Assembly (NCBI RefSeq): GCF_000743705.1
Contig: NZ_JQEZ01000005.1
Location: 244,243-308,242 of the forward strand
Length of the DNA: 64,000 bases
From: Ruegeria halocynthiae
GTDB lineage: Bacteria; Pseudomonadota; Alphaproteobacteria; Rhodobacterales; Rhodobacteraceae
Reading direction: 5' to 3'
In this document: positions 47,337 through 56,680 of the stretch, one piece after another
Numbering within the stretch: the stretch's first letter is position 1
Layout: every line of letters begins with the position of its first letter
Program-made: the position numbers and the translations under genes
The notes under the pieces: generated by a model
The model's database searches: none
What the model was told of the DNA's origin: nothing
The model's input: only the letters and a program-made list of their open reading frames with translations

Positions 47337-48536
47337 ATGTACTACGTTGCCGAGACCGAAAGCTTGATCGCGGATGGTGTGATTTCAGAAGGCCAAGCCG
47401 ATGAAATAAAATCGCGTGCGCGAACTGCGATGGTTGCTCTTTGCGTCAACGCCTTGTTGATCGCAGGCATTATTGCTGCGACGCTGGGACTCGTTTTTTA
47501 TCTTGCTTCAGCGCTCAGTGTAGCAATTTGTGGTGGGCTGTTTCTAGCCGTCGGCCTACTGATTTTGCGGCATGCGGCCTCGCTCTATCGAATGTTTGGC
47601 AATGCCAGCTCTTTGATTGGGGCGGGCATGTTGATTAGCGGAACTGGCATTGAACTGGCGGACAAGATACCTGATGCCGCTGGGTGGTTGATGATTGTCA
47701 TTGGGGCTGTAATTTTCGGCCTTTGTACATGGCGTTTCAGGGCTGTTCCTTCGCAGTTGCGCTTTGCATACGGGGCTGTGCTCTTGATGGGTGGAGCGCT
47801 GCATATCGTCGGTATCTATTTTTCTTTCAACCACGCTGGTATTAGCGGTTGGCCCATGCCTTTCGTACATTTCTACGTGTTTGCATTTATCGTGGCACTC
47901 GGCGTGTTTCTTGATACCCGGTTGATCACGGCGTTGGCGATTGCGCCCTTCGCGCAGATGCTGGACACAGGAACTTATTATTTCTCGGCGGCCTATGTGT
48001 TCTACTCGCCAGAACCGACACTCAGTATTTTGCAGATGTCGCTGCTAATTGGTGCCTGTCTGTGGGCGGCAAACCGATGGGGAGGTCGCATCTCTCGACA
48101 GGCTGGCATCCTGATGATCATGGCATTTGTAGTGGCGAACCTATGTTTCCTTGTCGGCAGCATCTGGGGGGACGTCTTGGGTGAAACCTGGTGGGGGCCA
48201 ACGCGGGACGATTTTGACGATTACAGCGCATATTTCGCCGAGCGCGATACCTTCCGCGCGGCAGCTTTCAACATCAGCGAGCAAGTGTACGCGGTCATCT
48301 GGGCTGTCCTGCTGGCAATTTTAATTATCTGGACGGCGTTGAGTAACCGAAGAGGGCTTTTCAATACGGGCATGACCTTCGCGGCCATCCACGGCTATAC
48401 GCAGATGTTTGAGAGTTTTTCCGACGAGCCGTTGGCCTATGTCATCGGCGGGCTAGCCGCGATCCCTCTAGCCTTTGGACTATGGCGTTTAAACAACGTT
48501 TGGTTTCAGCCATTGGATGTAGCAGGGGCACGTTGA
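47337..48536 (+). CDS. Polytopic membrane protein, DUF2157-like
   Basis: 399 residues from ATG 47337 (GGGAG upstream). A short cytoplasmic N-terminus (ESLIADGVISEGQADEI) recalls DUF2157, and ten or so membrane helices follow. No catalytic motif. Function unknown. Confidence 0.65.
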   Translation: MYYVAETESLIADGVISEGQADEIKSRARTAMVALCVNALLIAGIIAATLGLVFYLASALSVAICGGLFLAVGLLILRHAASLYRMFGNASSLIGAGMLISGTGIELADKIPDAAGWLMIVIGAVIFGLCTWRFRAVPSQLRFAYGAVLLMGGALHIVGIYFSFNHAGISGWPMPFVHFYVFAFIVALGVFLDTRLITALAIAPFAQMLDTGTYYFSAAYVFYSPEPTLSILQMSLLIGACLWAANRWGGRISRQAGILMIMAFVVANLCFLVGSIWGDVLGETWWGPTRDDFDDYSAYFAERDTFRAAAFNISEQVYAVIWAVLLAILIIWTALSNRRGLFNTGMTFAAIHGYTQMFESFSDEPLAYVIGGLAAIPLAFGLWRLNNVWFQPLDVAGAR

Positions 48537-48744
48537 GGGGATCGGCGAGCAGATACAAAACGGACATTGGTGCAGCCGCAGCAAATGGCAACAAAGTCCC
48601 GCATATTGTCGGTTGATGGCTGACACATAGAATGACCGCATCGGTGCCGAGCAAGAGATTTTACCCTTTGGATTTGGCCTTATGTTGGGGGCAAATCGTG
48701 CGCACCTTACTCATGTCCTCCAATAAGGTCGCTTTGGAAACACC

Positions 48745-48984
48745 TCATGGTTTTACCATCTCGGTAAGAATTTCGGTGAATGCTTCGATGCCGGTTGTCG
48801 CCTCTGCCCATCTCGCAAACTCAACTACATCCATCCGTCTTTCGCCAGTTTCGGACTTAGCAACAAACGACTGAACAGTGCCCAAACGTTCCGCAAGCCC
48901 AGCCTGTGTCAAGCCCGCTTGGAGTCTGGCTTCTTTGAGGCCAGTTATCAAAATTTGATGCTCTCTGGTTCTGAGGGATTTCAA
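48745..48984 (-). CDS. XRE-family helix-turn-helix protein
   Basis: 79 residues from TTG 48984. The HTH spans GLKEARLQAGLTQAGLAERLGTVQSFVAKSE, a classical lambda-repressor-type domain. It may be an antitoxin or small regulator; no toxin partner is seen on the same strand. No good ribosome site. Confidence 0.68.
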   Translation of the reverse strand: MKSLRTREHQILITGLKEARLQAGLTQAGLAERLGTVQSFVAKSETGERRMDVVEFARWAEATTGIEAFTEILTEMVKP

Positions 48985-49067
48985 TGTCAGGTGCCGTATT
49001 GATCAGTTGTTGGCAACCTGATAATCCCAAGTTAGAATAATCCCATTTTGGAATAAGGTTAGCTAAC

Positions 49068-49718
49068 TTGCTGAGAATTATACTTACATTCCTTCTGCTT
49101 GCTTGCGGCAGCGTTGTTTCTGCACAGGCAGCGACCGAGCGTCACAACCTCGAAACTGCATTCCGCGCCCTAGACCATGCCTCGCGTGAAGCGGCACAAA
49201 TTGAACTTCAACAGCAGAACTTGTACCTGCAGCAGATTGACGGCCTCTGGGGTGCTGGAACCGAGCGGGCTCTATTGGCTGCACTATTTATGTTGATCGA
49301 AGTTGGAACTGATGTTTCGGTAGAGACAGAAGCCGACGCACGGCATTTCCTCGACTTCATTATTGCCGGTTCTTCGCGAGGTCTCATTTTTGGTGAAGCC
49401 GATGAGCCTGAGGATAGCATTGGCTTGCCAGCCAACTTGGCAAGCTATCTATCGTTTGGCGCACAGATCGCCGATTGGCGACAAGCAACTCAACAGATCA
49501 GAGTCGCATCTGCCGCGAACTATTACACAGCCTTGATTCCTTCCGACGCACAAGTTCAACACCTGATCCAAAGTGGACAGTTGCAGATGATCGCGGAACG
49601 CATCGCTCCATGCATGGATGAGATGATCGAGTTCGGTTTGCAGACCGGGCAAAAACGCGCGTCTGATCTTATCTACCCTGATTTTTCGCAAGTGTGCGCA
49701 GCGCTGGTCCTTCAATAG
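49068..49718 (+). CDS. Exported protein with peptidoglycan-binding-like segment
   Basis: 216 residues from TTG 49068. Signal peptide ends SVVSAQA. The segment LYLQQIDGLWGAGTERALL resembles PG-binding domain 1 (IDG.WG..T). Two cysteines near the C-terminus (APCMDE, SQVCAAL). Periplasmic location predicted. Followed by a terminator hairpin. Confidence 0.6.
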   Translation: MLRIILTFLLLACGSVVSAQAATERHNLETAFRALDHASREAAQIELQQQNLYLQQIDGLWGAGTERALLAALFMLIEVGTDVSVETEADARHFLDFIIAGSSRGLIFGEADEPEDSIGLPANLASYLSFGAQIADWRQATQQIRVASAANYYTALIPSDAQVQHLIQSGQLQMIAERIAPCMDEMIEFGLQTGQKRASDLIYPDFSQVCAALVLQ

Positions 49719-49742
49719 ACCCTAAAACCTGCGGGTCTTTTT
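49716..49742 (+). terminator. Possible Rho-independent terminator
   Basis: GACCC (49718-49722) and GGGTC (49733-49737) with a 10-nt loop, then five T. Overlaps the stop codon of the preceding gene. Short stem, so only moderate. Confidence 0.45.
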
Positions 49743-49787
49743 GTGCCCGAACCTTCCAAAAAACTCCCCGCTAAAACAGGATACGAA

Positions 49788-49973
49788 ATGAAGCTCTTGA
49801 TAGGCGCAACCGCCATGTTGGTCTGTTTTTACTTTGGTCAATGGATGTTCCGCAGTGGAATGCGATTGCAGAACAATGGTCAAAAGATCGGTGGGTGGTT
49901 CCGAATATTCTGCTCCATACAATTTTTCATATATCCGATGATCGGCATGGCAACAATTCTATCCTCAAAGTAG
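49788..49973 (+). CDS. Small membrane protein
   Basis: 61 residues from ATG 49788 (AGGA upstream; a GTG at 49743 is rejected). Two hydrophobic helices (LLIGATAMLVCFYFGQW and FFIYPMIGMATIL) with a basic loop between. No family recognised. Confidence 0.5.
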   Translation: MKLLIGATAMLVCFYFGQWMFRSGMRLQNNGQKIGGWFRIFCSIQFFIYPMIGMATILSSK

Positions 49974-50149
49974 CGGATCGCCTGCAAGGCTAACGAGAAC
50001 ACCAAATACGCGTTCAGTGATGCGCTCGTTGGTAAAGCCGAAGGCTTCGGAAAAAGCCCGCCGGGGACGTACTCGACAGCTAAGTTGGCTCCCTTCCGAA
50101 TACCTCTTCAATCACACCATTCAAACAAACCAAAGACGAGCGGTACAAG

Positions 50150-50653
50150 ATGGCCCTTACCACCTGCTACGAATGCAAAACTGAAATCTCTGATCAAGCC
50201 ACAGCCTGTCCTAACTGTGGTGCCCCGCAACACTCTGGCAATGAGGACGCAACCAGCAAAAGCACTGCCCATGAGTTTGTGAGAGTGGTTGTCGGTTTCG
50301 TTGTCGCTAGCTTTGTCTTGACCTATGGACTGAATTGGCTGTCACAAGGTGAACCACCAAACCCCGTCGCAATGGTGACTGATCTATTGAGGCAAATGGA
50401 TTTTGAAGTCGGCGATCTGGATTGCGAGAGCATTCACGACGAGATCATCGCGCTTTCCAAAGAGCATGCTATTCAGAATAGTGGTGTCACGATGCAGGCC
50501 CTTGTGAACATATCGACGGAGTCTCAATCGCCAAAGGAAGTCACATGCATTGGTCGCGCAACTTGGTCGAATAGCACCAACAGCCGGGTCGAATACTCGA
50601 AAACGTACAGGGACGGAGAGGCGTGGCTTGAATTCCAAGAACTACTGTTTTGA
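50150..50653 (+). CDS. Zinc-ribbon membrane protein
   Basis: 167 residues. N-terminal zinc ribbon CYECKTEISDQATACPNCG, one membrane helix (VRVVVGFVVASFVLTYGL, 44-61), then an outside domain with two cysteines (DCES, TCIGRATW). Typical of small zinc_ribbon plus DUF proteins. Function unknown. Confidence 0.65.
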   Translation: MALTTCYECKTEISDQATACPNCGAPQHSGNEDATSKSTAHEFVRVVVGFVVASFVLTYGLNWLSQGEPPNPVAMVTDLLRQMDFEVGDLDCESIHDEIIALSKEHAIQNSGVTMQALVNISTESQSPKEVTCIGRATWSNSTNSRVEYSKTYRDGEAWLEFQELLF

Positions 50654-50975
50654 TATTCAGCGCTACCCCTCAGAATATCGCGTTCCGACAGACGGCAGCC
50701 AAACTGATAACCCATTGTTAATGCGGAGTATGTGCTGAGCGGCGCTCTAACGCGCAGAGCGTGGCCGTTCAGCAGTTTTAAGTGTGTTGTGGCATTGGCG
50801 CGTAGTTCGCGCGTCAGTGGCTTGCTCTCGCCGTCTCAATTGGAAATAAGAGCCCCATTGCCGCCGTTAGTCACGCGTCAGTCTTTTGCTCGCGCGGCGG
50901 GTTGCGAAGCGCACAGACCGGACATTAGCCGCGCCACGATTGAACTGGTAGAGCGCGGACAAAGTGACCTAGGGC
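50654..50975. other. Intergenic decayed sequence
   Basis: G+C-rich, palindrome-rich remnants (GCGCGTAG..CGCGCGTC) typical of the island gaps. A plus frame 50732-51094 has no coding look. Confidence 0.45.
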
Positions 50976-51467
50976 TCAAAGAGATTTTACTAACCGATGC
51001 AGCTCTTGTTGGTTGTCTCCAACAACGCTCATTCCACTCAATCCAGTCGCTGAAAAGCCTTCGCGTTCCCAGAAAGCGCGCCCCTTTGAGTTGATCGTCA
51101 TGACAGCAAGATACAGGCACTTGGCCTCGCCTGCTCTCGCAAGACCCTCCACTTGGGAGAGGAAGCTCTTACCCATACCTTGGTTCCGTGCCCATGGGCC
51201 GAGCATCATGAGGCCGATGTAGGCGTCGCCAGCTTCAGGAAAACCAAAGAATAAGTCCGCTATTCCTGACAATCGTTCACCCAGGAAAAGGCCCAGTCGG
51301 CGGGCATCTTTAGGGTCGCAGTCTGGCGGGAGATCCTTGAAAAACTCCTTAGCCTTTTCGAGGCCCGGTCGACTACCTTCCGCAATTTCCCAGTAGTCGG
51401 GTGCATCAACATAGAATTCGACAACCCTGTTCAGGTCAGACGCCATATCAAGAGGACGGATCAGCAT
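50976..51467 (-). CDS. GNAT-family N-acetyltransferase
   Basis: 163 residues from ATG 51467. LIRPLDMASDLNRVVEF start, acetyl-CoA loop WARNQGMGKSFLSQ and GRAFWEREGF near the end. Substrate unknown. Lies alone between decayed gaps. Confidence 0.75.
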   Translation of the reverse strand: MLIRPLDMASDLNRVVEFYVDAPDYWEIAEGSRPGLEKAKEFFKDLPPDCDPKDARRLGLFLGERLSGIADLFFGFPEAGDAYIGLMMLGPWARNQGMGKSFLSQVEGLARAGEAKCLYLAVMTINSKGRAFWEREGFSATGLSGMSVVGDNQQELHRLVKSL

Positions 51468-51592
51468 ATTCACCGGGAAACTTTCTGAGCTTTCGTCAGC
51501 GTTCTGGCCTGCCTCTGGAAGGTTGTCAATTTGAGCCCTAAATGACCGCAGGTTCGGATCGGTTCAACCCGGTTTCTGCCAAAGAAAACGAC

Positions 51593-51931
51593 CTAGAAAG
51601 TGCTCGCAATGAATGAGGCGACGAGCATCGCAGGGGGAGCAGCAGCGGCGACATGATACCAGCGTCTGAACTCTTCTTCCTCTTGCTCGATCGACAATCC
51701 ACCTTTGTCCCTATCACCGTAGGCTCGCTTGGATTCGCGAAACAAGGATAGTAAAAATGGAGTTGTCGTCACTATTTGTCCATTGCTAATGCGGTAACCG
51801 CCTAACAAAAGAAGGAAAATGGAACAAACTAGTGCAAACAAAATCAAGACAATGTAGGCCACACTGAGTTTCTTAGCAGGAAGAATGCTTGTCGGCAACG
51901 TAGCGACGGAACGGCGTTCAAATGCCCTCAA
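51593..51931 (-). CDS. Small membrane protein (uncertain)
   Basis: 112 residues from TTG 51931; no convincing ribosome site. Two hydrophobic segments (VAYIVLILFALVCSIFLLLL and AAAAPPAMLVASFIA) around a Glu-rich cytoplasmic-type loop. Could be a real gene with wrong start. Confidence 0.4.
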   Translation of the reverse strand: MRAFERRSVATLPTSILPAKKLSVAYIVLILFALVCSIFLLLLGGYRISNGQIVTTTPFLLSLFRESKRAYGDRDKGGLSIEQEEEEFRRWYHVAAAAPPAMLVASFIASTF

Positions 51932-52237
51932 AATGGCAGGGGAAATGGCAACATAGCTACCGCTCGACCAAGGTTAAGTCGAACGGCGGCAAAGTCCCGC
52001 ACAGCTGCTGTCCACGGCTCCAAAACACTGTTTCTTTGATCGAAAGTCCGCTTCCTATTCATTGCCGCCGTCGCTGAGGCCCAGTGCTGCAAGGGCAGCG
52101 AACGGCGGCTTGGTGGCCTTCGAGTTTTTTAGATCAGACTTGGCAAACATTAACTTCCAACCGAAGCCGCAGTTAAGAAGTGTTTGCCAAGCGCTGAGAC
52201 TGGCCACCTCAATGCCTATCATCAATGAACACTGCGT
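51932..52237. other. Intergenic region beside integrase
   Basis: 306 bp with decayed sequence and no gene; a plus frame at 52062-52316 overlaps the integrase end and is rejected. Confidence 0.45.
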
Positions 52238-53413
52238 CTATACGATGGAGTCGCTAACAACTTTGCCAATTGCATTGGCCGCAGCCAGTGCTGGGTCGTT
52301 GTCAACATGCGCGTAGCGAGCGGTCGTTTGAGTTTGCGTATGGCCTAGCAAACGCCCAATAACAGGAAGGGCGACGCCTTGCCCGACTGCGATGCTGGCG
52401 GCTGTGTGGCGCAGATCGTGTATTCTGATGTCCGTCAGTTCAGCCGCTTCGCAGATCACTCTCCAAGGTTTTGACAAGTTAACCAGCGGTGAGTCTGGCT
52501 TCTTGCCGGGAAATACGTAGCTCGATTCTGGGTCGCGCGTAGTCACCTTCTGCGATTCTAGAACCTGAATAGCGTCGTCCCCTAAGAACAGTGGTTTCGC
52601 CCCAGTTTTACTATCGGGCAGCGAGATGAGTTTTAGGTCCCAATTAATCCAATCCCATTCGCAGGTAGCGACTTCGTTTCTGCGTGCGCCTGTTAGCAAC
52701 AGGAGCCTGATTAGGTTGGCTACATCCGGCCAAATTGTGCCGTCGTCTACCAGATCGCGCAGCGCCTTCCCGAGCCGTTCGAGTTCAGGACCGGACAAGA
52801 ACCGTTCCCGTGGCTGTTCTCCAAATTTCTTTACAAAGCGGCATGGATTGGTTCCTTGCTCTCGCCACTCCCATGCTTCGCATCTGTTCATCAACGATGA
52901 CAGCAAGGCTAGCATTCGATTTGCCAAATATGGTGTGTTACTCAGCGACTGATGTAAGCGGCTAACGTCTGATCGCGAAACATCTACAGCTTTGGTGCTG
53001 CCCAACCTAGGGCCAATGTGCCGCTCCCAACACGAGGTATAATCTCGAATGGTCGCGGGCTTCTTGTTGGCCAGTTCCTCACGCTGGAATTTCTCCCACG
53101 CGTCAACAAGTTTTGGAGCACCTCGTATGGCTTGCCTTTCACCTTGCGGGTCAGCACCTCGTTTCACGGCCGCTAATATCTGTCGGGCATGTTCCTTTGC
53201 TTGGTCAAACGGGATTTGCCCATGAGTGCCAATCGTCACCGAACGTTGTTTAGCGCTGCGTCCGCCGCCGCCTGAACGATATTTGACAACGTATCGCTTT
53301 GCGCCTGAGGGCAACAGTCTGACACCAAACCCAGATAGCGTGTCATCCCAAAGATAAAGGGGCTTATCTTCGCGGCATGTGGCGTTGTCGATTTGTCGTT
53401 TAGTCAATTTCAT
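52238..53413 (-). CDS. Tyrosine recombinase / integrase
   Basis: 391 residues from ATG 53413; an upstream part to 53521 looks non-coding. N-terminal DUF4102-type arm (MKLTKRQIDNATCREDKPLYLWDDTLSGFGVRL), SAM-like core and the catalytic domain: first Arg in LTGARRNEV, HDLRHTAA (His/Arg), LLGHTQ and the nucleophile Tyr in ARYAHV. It integrates elements at tRNA genes. A tRNA-Lys 3' fragment starts 178 nt from its start codon. Confidence 0.92.
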   Translation of the reverse strand: MKLTKRQIDNATCREDKPLYLWDDTLSGFGVRLLPSGAKRYVVKYRSGGGGRSAKQRSVTIGTHGQIPFDQAKEHARQILAAVKRGADPQGERQAIRGAPKLVDAWEKFQREELANKKPATIRDYTSCWERHIGPRLGSTKAVDVSRSDVSRLHQSLSNTPYLANRMLALLSSLMNRCEAWEWREQGTNPCRFVKKFGEQPRERFLSGPELERLGKALRDLVDDGTIWPDVANLIRLLLLTGARRNEVATCEWDWINWDLKLISLPDSKTGAKPLFLGDDAIQVLESQKVTTRDPESSYVFPGKKPDSPLVNLSKPWRVICEAAELTDIRIHDLRHTAASIAVGQGVALPVIGRLLGHTQTQTTARYAHVDNDPALAAANAIGKVVSDSIV

Positions 53414-54444
53414 TAGCTTTGGTTCCTCAAAACAGCCACAGCAACCACCTAGCAACCACCAGGCATAGCACTTTGTGACAAACAGTATGAGGAGAGTGCG
53501 GGTGAATCTCAATAAAAACAAAGGTATTTCAAATGGTTATGCACCAGTATGGCGCAACATGGAAAACCGTGGAAAAGCCGTTTGAACTAACTTTTAATCA
53601 GTGGGTCGCAGGTTCGAATCCTGCACGGCTCACCACTTTTTTCAATAATAACAAATATTTACACTGAGTCTTGTAGAGCGCGCTTCGGGACGTTCGGCTT
53701 GCCGGAAGCAATACGGAAGCACTGTGACAAAGATTGAAGTGTGCCTATTGGATCACAATGGTATCGCGCGGCGGCAGCTCTTGGACACGGATGTGCAATC
53801 TCCCGGACAAACTCAAGCGGGAATTGAGCAGGTCGGCCACCAAGCAGACCTTCGCTGCTAATGCAGGACTGGGCCTCAGCGACGGCGGCAATGCACTGGA
53901 AGCGGACTTTAAATCAAAGATGCAGTGATTTGGGGCCTTGGACAGCGGCTATGCGGACTTTGCCGACATTCACTTTTCTTGCTTCGCTGACGCAGCATCG
54001 GTTCGCATCTGCAGCACGTCTGTGGTTGCGGCGCGGCGCAAGCCGCCAATCCGGTCGTTCGCAGACGTCGATTTCGCCTAAACCAAGACCGCACTTTCGC
54101 TGCGAGCAGGTTGGGCAAGCGAGACGCGGACAAACCGGACTTGTGCAGCTTCGGATAATGCTTACGCAGAAAGCTTTGGTATGCACGGCAGAGGCCATTC
54201 TGCCTTGCGGCACGCATCATCGAACCGGTCCTTCAAATGGGGTAGCCCATGCGAATTTCAAACGACCCATTCGCTGCGCCAAAACTCAGGAAAGCCACTT
54301 GTATTATCGTCTCCTACCTTGGCACTTCTCACCGAACATTAACAGTCAACGCTGACATCAACCGATTTGCGTGATGATTTTGGTTGCCATCTCAATATCA
54401 CCTGCGCTACCAAAGGTAGAGTTGACTTGTCCAGAAATATTAAT
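53414..54444. other. Region between integrase and TPR gene
   Basis: Carries the tRNA-Lys 3' fragment and, from about 53840 to 54250, decayed G+C-rich sequence like other island gaps (for example CGACGGCGGCAATGCACTGG). Short frames on both strands overlap; none has a ribosome site or domain. No gene called. Confidence 0.5.
53591..53635 (+). other. 3' fragment of tRNA-Lys(UUU), probable attachment site
   Basis: CTTTTAATCAGTGGGTCGC and the following bases run from the first base of the anticodon loop (position 32) through T-arm GCAGG-TTCGAAT-CCTGC and acceptor strand ACGGCTC to ACCA. The 5' half of the tRNA is missing. Integrases that recombine at the anticodon loop leave exactly such a fragment at the far end of the element. 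No intact tRNA-Lys was found in the window. Confidence 0.75.
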
Positions 54445-55569
54445 ATGCGTGTATCGACACTTGCCGCTCTTGGAGTTCCTATCGCGGCAGTAATTTTTGT
54501 AGCTTCATGGTATGCATTGCGGCCTTTCGAAATTGATGAAGCAACGTTGCGCGCGGACTGCGAAACGTACGCGATACCACCGATTAGAACAGTGGAAGCG
54601 TGTACTGCTCTTCTATCAAAGGGTGAAGCTTCAGTTGCAGATCGAACGAATTTCCTGCTTTGGCGAGGTCATGCCTATAGAAATTTGGGGGAAGTTCAGA
54701 AAGCAAACGCTGACGTAACCGAAGTTCTAAACTTCGATCCAAATCACCTGAATGCATTGATCTCGAGAGGCTATCTGAGAAGCGACGCTGGCCGCTTTAG
54801 CGAAGCAATTGAGGATTTTTCGCGCGCCATTTCAGTTGATCCGCAGAAAGCTACTACGTTTAAACGCAGGGCCACAATTTATTACAATAATGGGAAGATG
54901 GATTTGGCGCTTGCAGATTATACCAGAGCCTTGGAACTGGATCCTACATATGAGGAAGCCGCAGGCGATATCGCTAATGTTCTATTTGTCCAAGAACGTT
55001 ACGATGAAGCGATTGAGAATTTGCGTCGGTTCGTTGTGAAATGGCCAGAAAATGCCGGGTTCCAGGGGACGCTTGGCTTCTTACTCTACAATTACACAGA
55101 CGAGTATGCCGAAGCGTTGGAAGCGTTTTATAAGCACGATGAGCTTCTACCCAGTCTGGTGAGCAAATATATTTTTCCGGCGATGGTCTACTTTAAGGCA
55201 AGAGAACCTCTAAAAGCGCGAAAACTCATTGAAATATACGCGGAAAAGTTGGACGAGAAAAACCGCCAAAACGCCCCTGCCGCTGCACGTTTCTTTCGGT
55301 CCTTCGGGCTCGACGGAGAATTTGGTAGAGACATTCAGATTTTTTACAGAAGCCAAGCCTTAGCGCGGGCCGGTCAAGTTGAAGCCGCAACACGCGAATA
55401 TAATGTGTTCGAAAAGAAATTCGGCGTCGCAGCACGCCTCGCAGCTTCGGAAGAAATCTTACGAAATGGGGTAACCCTCGACAAAAAGAGGGCTACTCAG
55501 GAAAATGACTACTTTGCTGAAAAACTGGAGCTTTATTTCACTGAGCTCTCGAAGCTTGGAAATTGGTAG
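54445..55569 (+). CDS. Membrane-anchored TPR protein
   Basis: 374 residues from ATG 54445. An N-terminal membrane anchor (ALGVPIAAVIFVASWYAL) and tandem TPR units from ~75 (HAYRNLGEVQKANADVTEVLNFDP, SRGYLRSDAGRFSEAIEDFSRAISVDP, RRATIYYNNGKMDLALADYTRALELDP). The last part is less regular and helical. Likely periplasmic protein-protein scaffold. No recognised partner. Confidence 0.75.
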   Translation: MRVSTLAALGVPIAAVIFVASWYALRPFEIDEATLRADCETYAIPPIRTVEACTALLSKGEASVADRTNFLLWRGHAYRNLGEVQKANADVTEVLNFDPNHLNALISRGYLRSDAGRFSEAIEDFSRAISVDPQKATTFKRRATIYYNNGKMDLALADYTRALELDPTYEEAAGDIANVLFVQERYDEAIENLRRFVVKWPENAGFQGTLGFLLYNYTDEYAEALEAFYKHDELLPSLVSKYIFPAMVYFKAREPLKARKLIEIYAEKLDEKNRQNAPAAARFFRSFGLDGEFGRDIQIFYRSQALARAGQVEAATREYNVFEKKFGVAARLAASEEILRNGVTLDKKRATQENDYFAEKLELYFTELSKLGNW

Positions 55570-55618
55570 TTAAAACCTAATCAACTCGACATTCGAACTA
55601 GTCTACAGGATGCAATAA

Positions 55619-55927
55619 ATGGCCAATCCGGAAACCAACGATTCATTTGTTCCCCCTATATCTGCGGAAGAGGGTCAAAAACTTATTGATATGGCACTGG
55701 GAGCTAGAGAGGAAGTAGTAGGTGATGCGATTTGCAGCACTGGTCAAGGCATGATGGGAATACTGCTAGGCTTACCTATCGGTGGAGCAATTGGATATGG
55801 CGCTCGCGTACTTGGCTTTGTAAAAAATGGACAGGTAGGTGCCGCAGCAGGTGGCGCAGCTGGTAGCGCCATTGGTTACGGGGCTACGAACGACCCTGAC
55901 GATCCTCGCTGCGACGCCCACGAATGA
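55619..55927 (+). CDS. Small glycine-zipper membrane protein
   Basis: 102 residues (AGGA upstream). Gly/Ala-rich segments LLGLPIGGAIGYGA and GAAAGGAAGSAIGYGA match glycine-zipper helices. Acidic ends. Membrane insertion likely; function unknown. Confidence 0.6.
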   Translation: MANPETNDSFVPPISAEEGQKLIDMALGAREEVVGDAICSTGQGMMGILLGLPIGGAIGYGARVLGFVKNGQVGAAAGGAAGSAIGYGATNDPDDPRCDAHE

Positions 55928-55974
55928 CCGAGTTTGTAGCCGCGATGCGGCACAGCAATTTGAGCACCTGCAGA

Positions 55975-56030
55975 GATTTCCACGCTGCGAGCGCACGCAG
56001 CACAAAATCGCGATAGCCGCGTTGGGCTCA
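55975..56030 (-). repeat. Island palindromic repeat, copy 3
   Basis: On the minus strand TGAGCCCAACGCGG, then CGATTTTGTGCTGCG, TGCG and CTCGCAGCGTGG. Same layout as copies at 36474 and 45899. A weaker partial match lies near 56948-57000. Confidence 0.6.
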
Positions 56031-56140
56031 GACCGGTCATCTGACGGTTTCAGTGGGTCATCGGGTCGGTTCAGACGGCATCAAGGTCAGTAACGCGGAC
56101 AAAGCGGCCATACTATGTACCTGAACTAAGTCCGGGGATG

Positions 56141-56680
56141 TTATTTCATCTGGTCATGGACAACAACTTTCCAATAGCTGGTAACCAGATGTTGGAACAA
56201 GCAAGAAGCTTCTAATCGATTTAGATCGTCCAATTCTTTTTGTTCAAGGTCTCGTAACCACGGTTGATATGGTATTTCACTAAAATCGCGAAGAAACTCG
56301 CACCCAAGCTTTGCGCGCTTATTTGCATATTCAATTGCCAGTTTTCTGAGGTGATGACCGGTTGTTTTTACGTCGGGATAGTTGCTGTGCAAAAAACCGG
56401 TCATCTTGGACCTAGTTTGTTCCGAAAATGCGGAAAGACATTCTTCCCCAGTATGTTCCACAATTCCATCCGTGACTCTTATGTCCAATAGATAGCATTC
56501 TGAAAGAACTTCTTTCGTGCATTCCAAAACCGCCTGCTCATCGACTTTCTTATTTTTTGTTAAGGGCGCTTCGTGAAGGCAGTTAAACATAGAGGACAAA
56601 ATATCAATGTCTTGCGCGCCAGCACTTTTGGGACCAAATAACAAGCTTACCAATACCAGAGAAACTATAAGGTTTTTCAA
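56141..56680 (-). CDS. Exported Cys-rich hypothetical protein
   Basis: 179 residues from TTG 56680, preferred because AAGGAA is nine bases upstream; a GTG at 56689 is too close to it. Signal peptide ends SAGAQ. Six or so cysteines in the mature part (FNCLHE, LECTKE, SECYLL, EECLSA, GCEFLR, SCLFQH), suggesting disulfides. No family recognised. Confidence 0.6.
   Translation of the reverse strand: MKNLIVSLVLVSLLFGPKSAGAQDIDILSSMFNCLHEAPLTKNKKVDEQAVLECTKEVLSECYLLDIRVTDGIVEHTGEECLSAFSEQTRSKMTGFLHSNYPDVKTTGHHLRKLAIEYANKRAKLGCEFLRDFSEIPYQPWLRDLEQKELDDLNRLEASCLFQHLVTSYWKVVVHDQMK

Noticed and set aside
50732-51094. Plus frame overlapping the GNAT gene end
   Set aside because: Decayed sequence and shadow; no start signal.
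35892-51467. Integron cassette array
   Set aside because: Genes lie in both orientations, and no attC with RYYYAAC/GTTRRRY ends or integron integrase was seen.
53734-54355. Two overlapping plus frames and minus frames after the integrase
   Set aside because: Mutually overlapping, rich in rare codons and repeat remnants.
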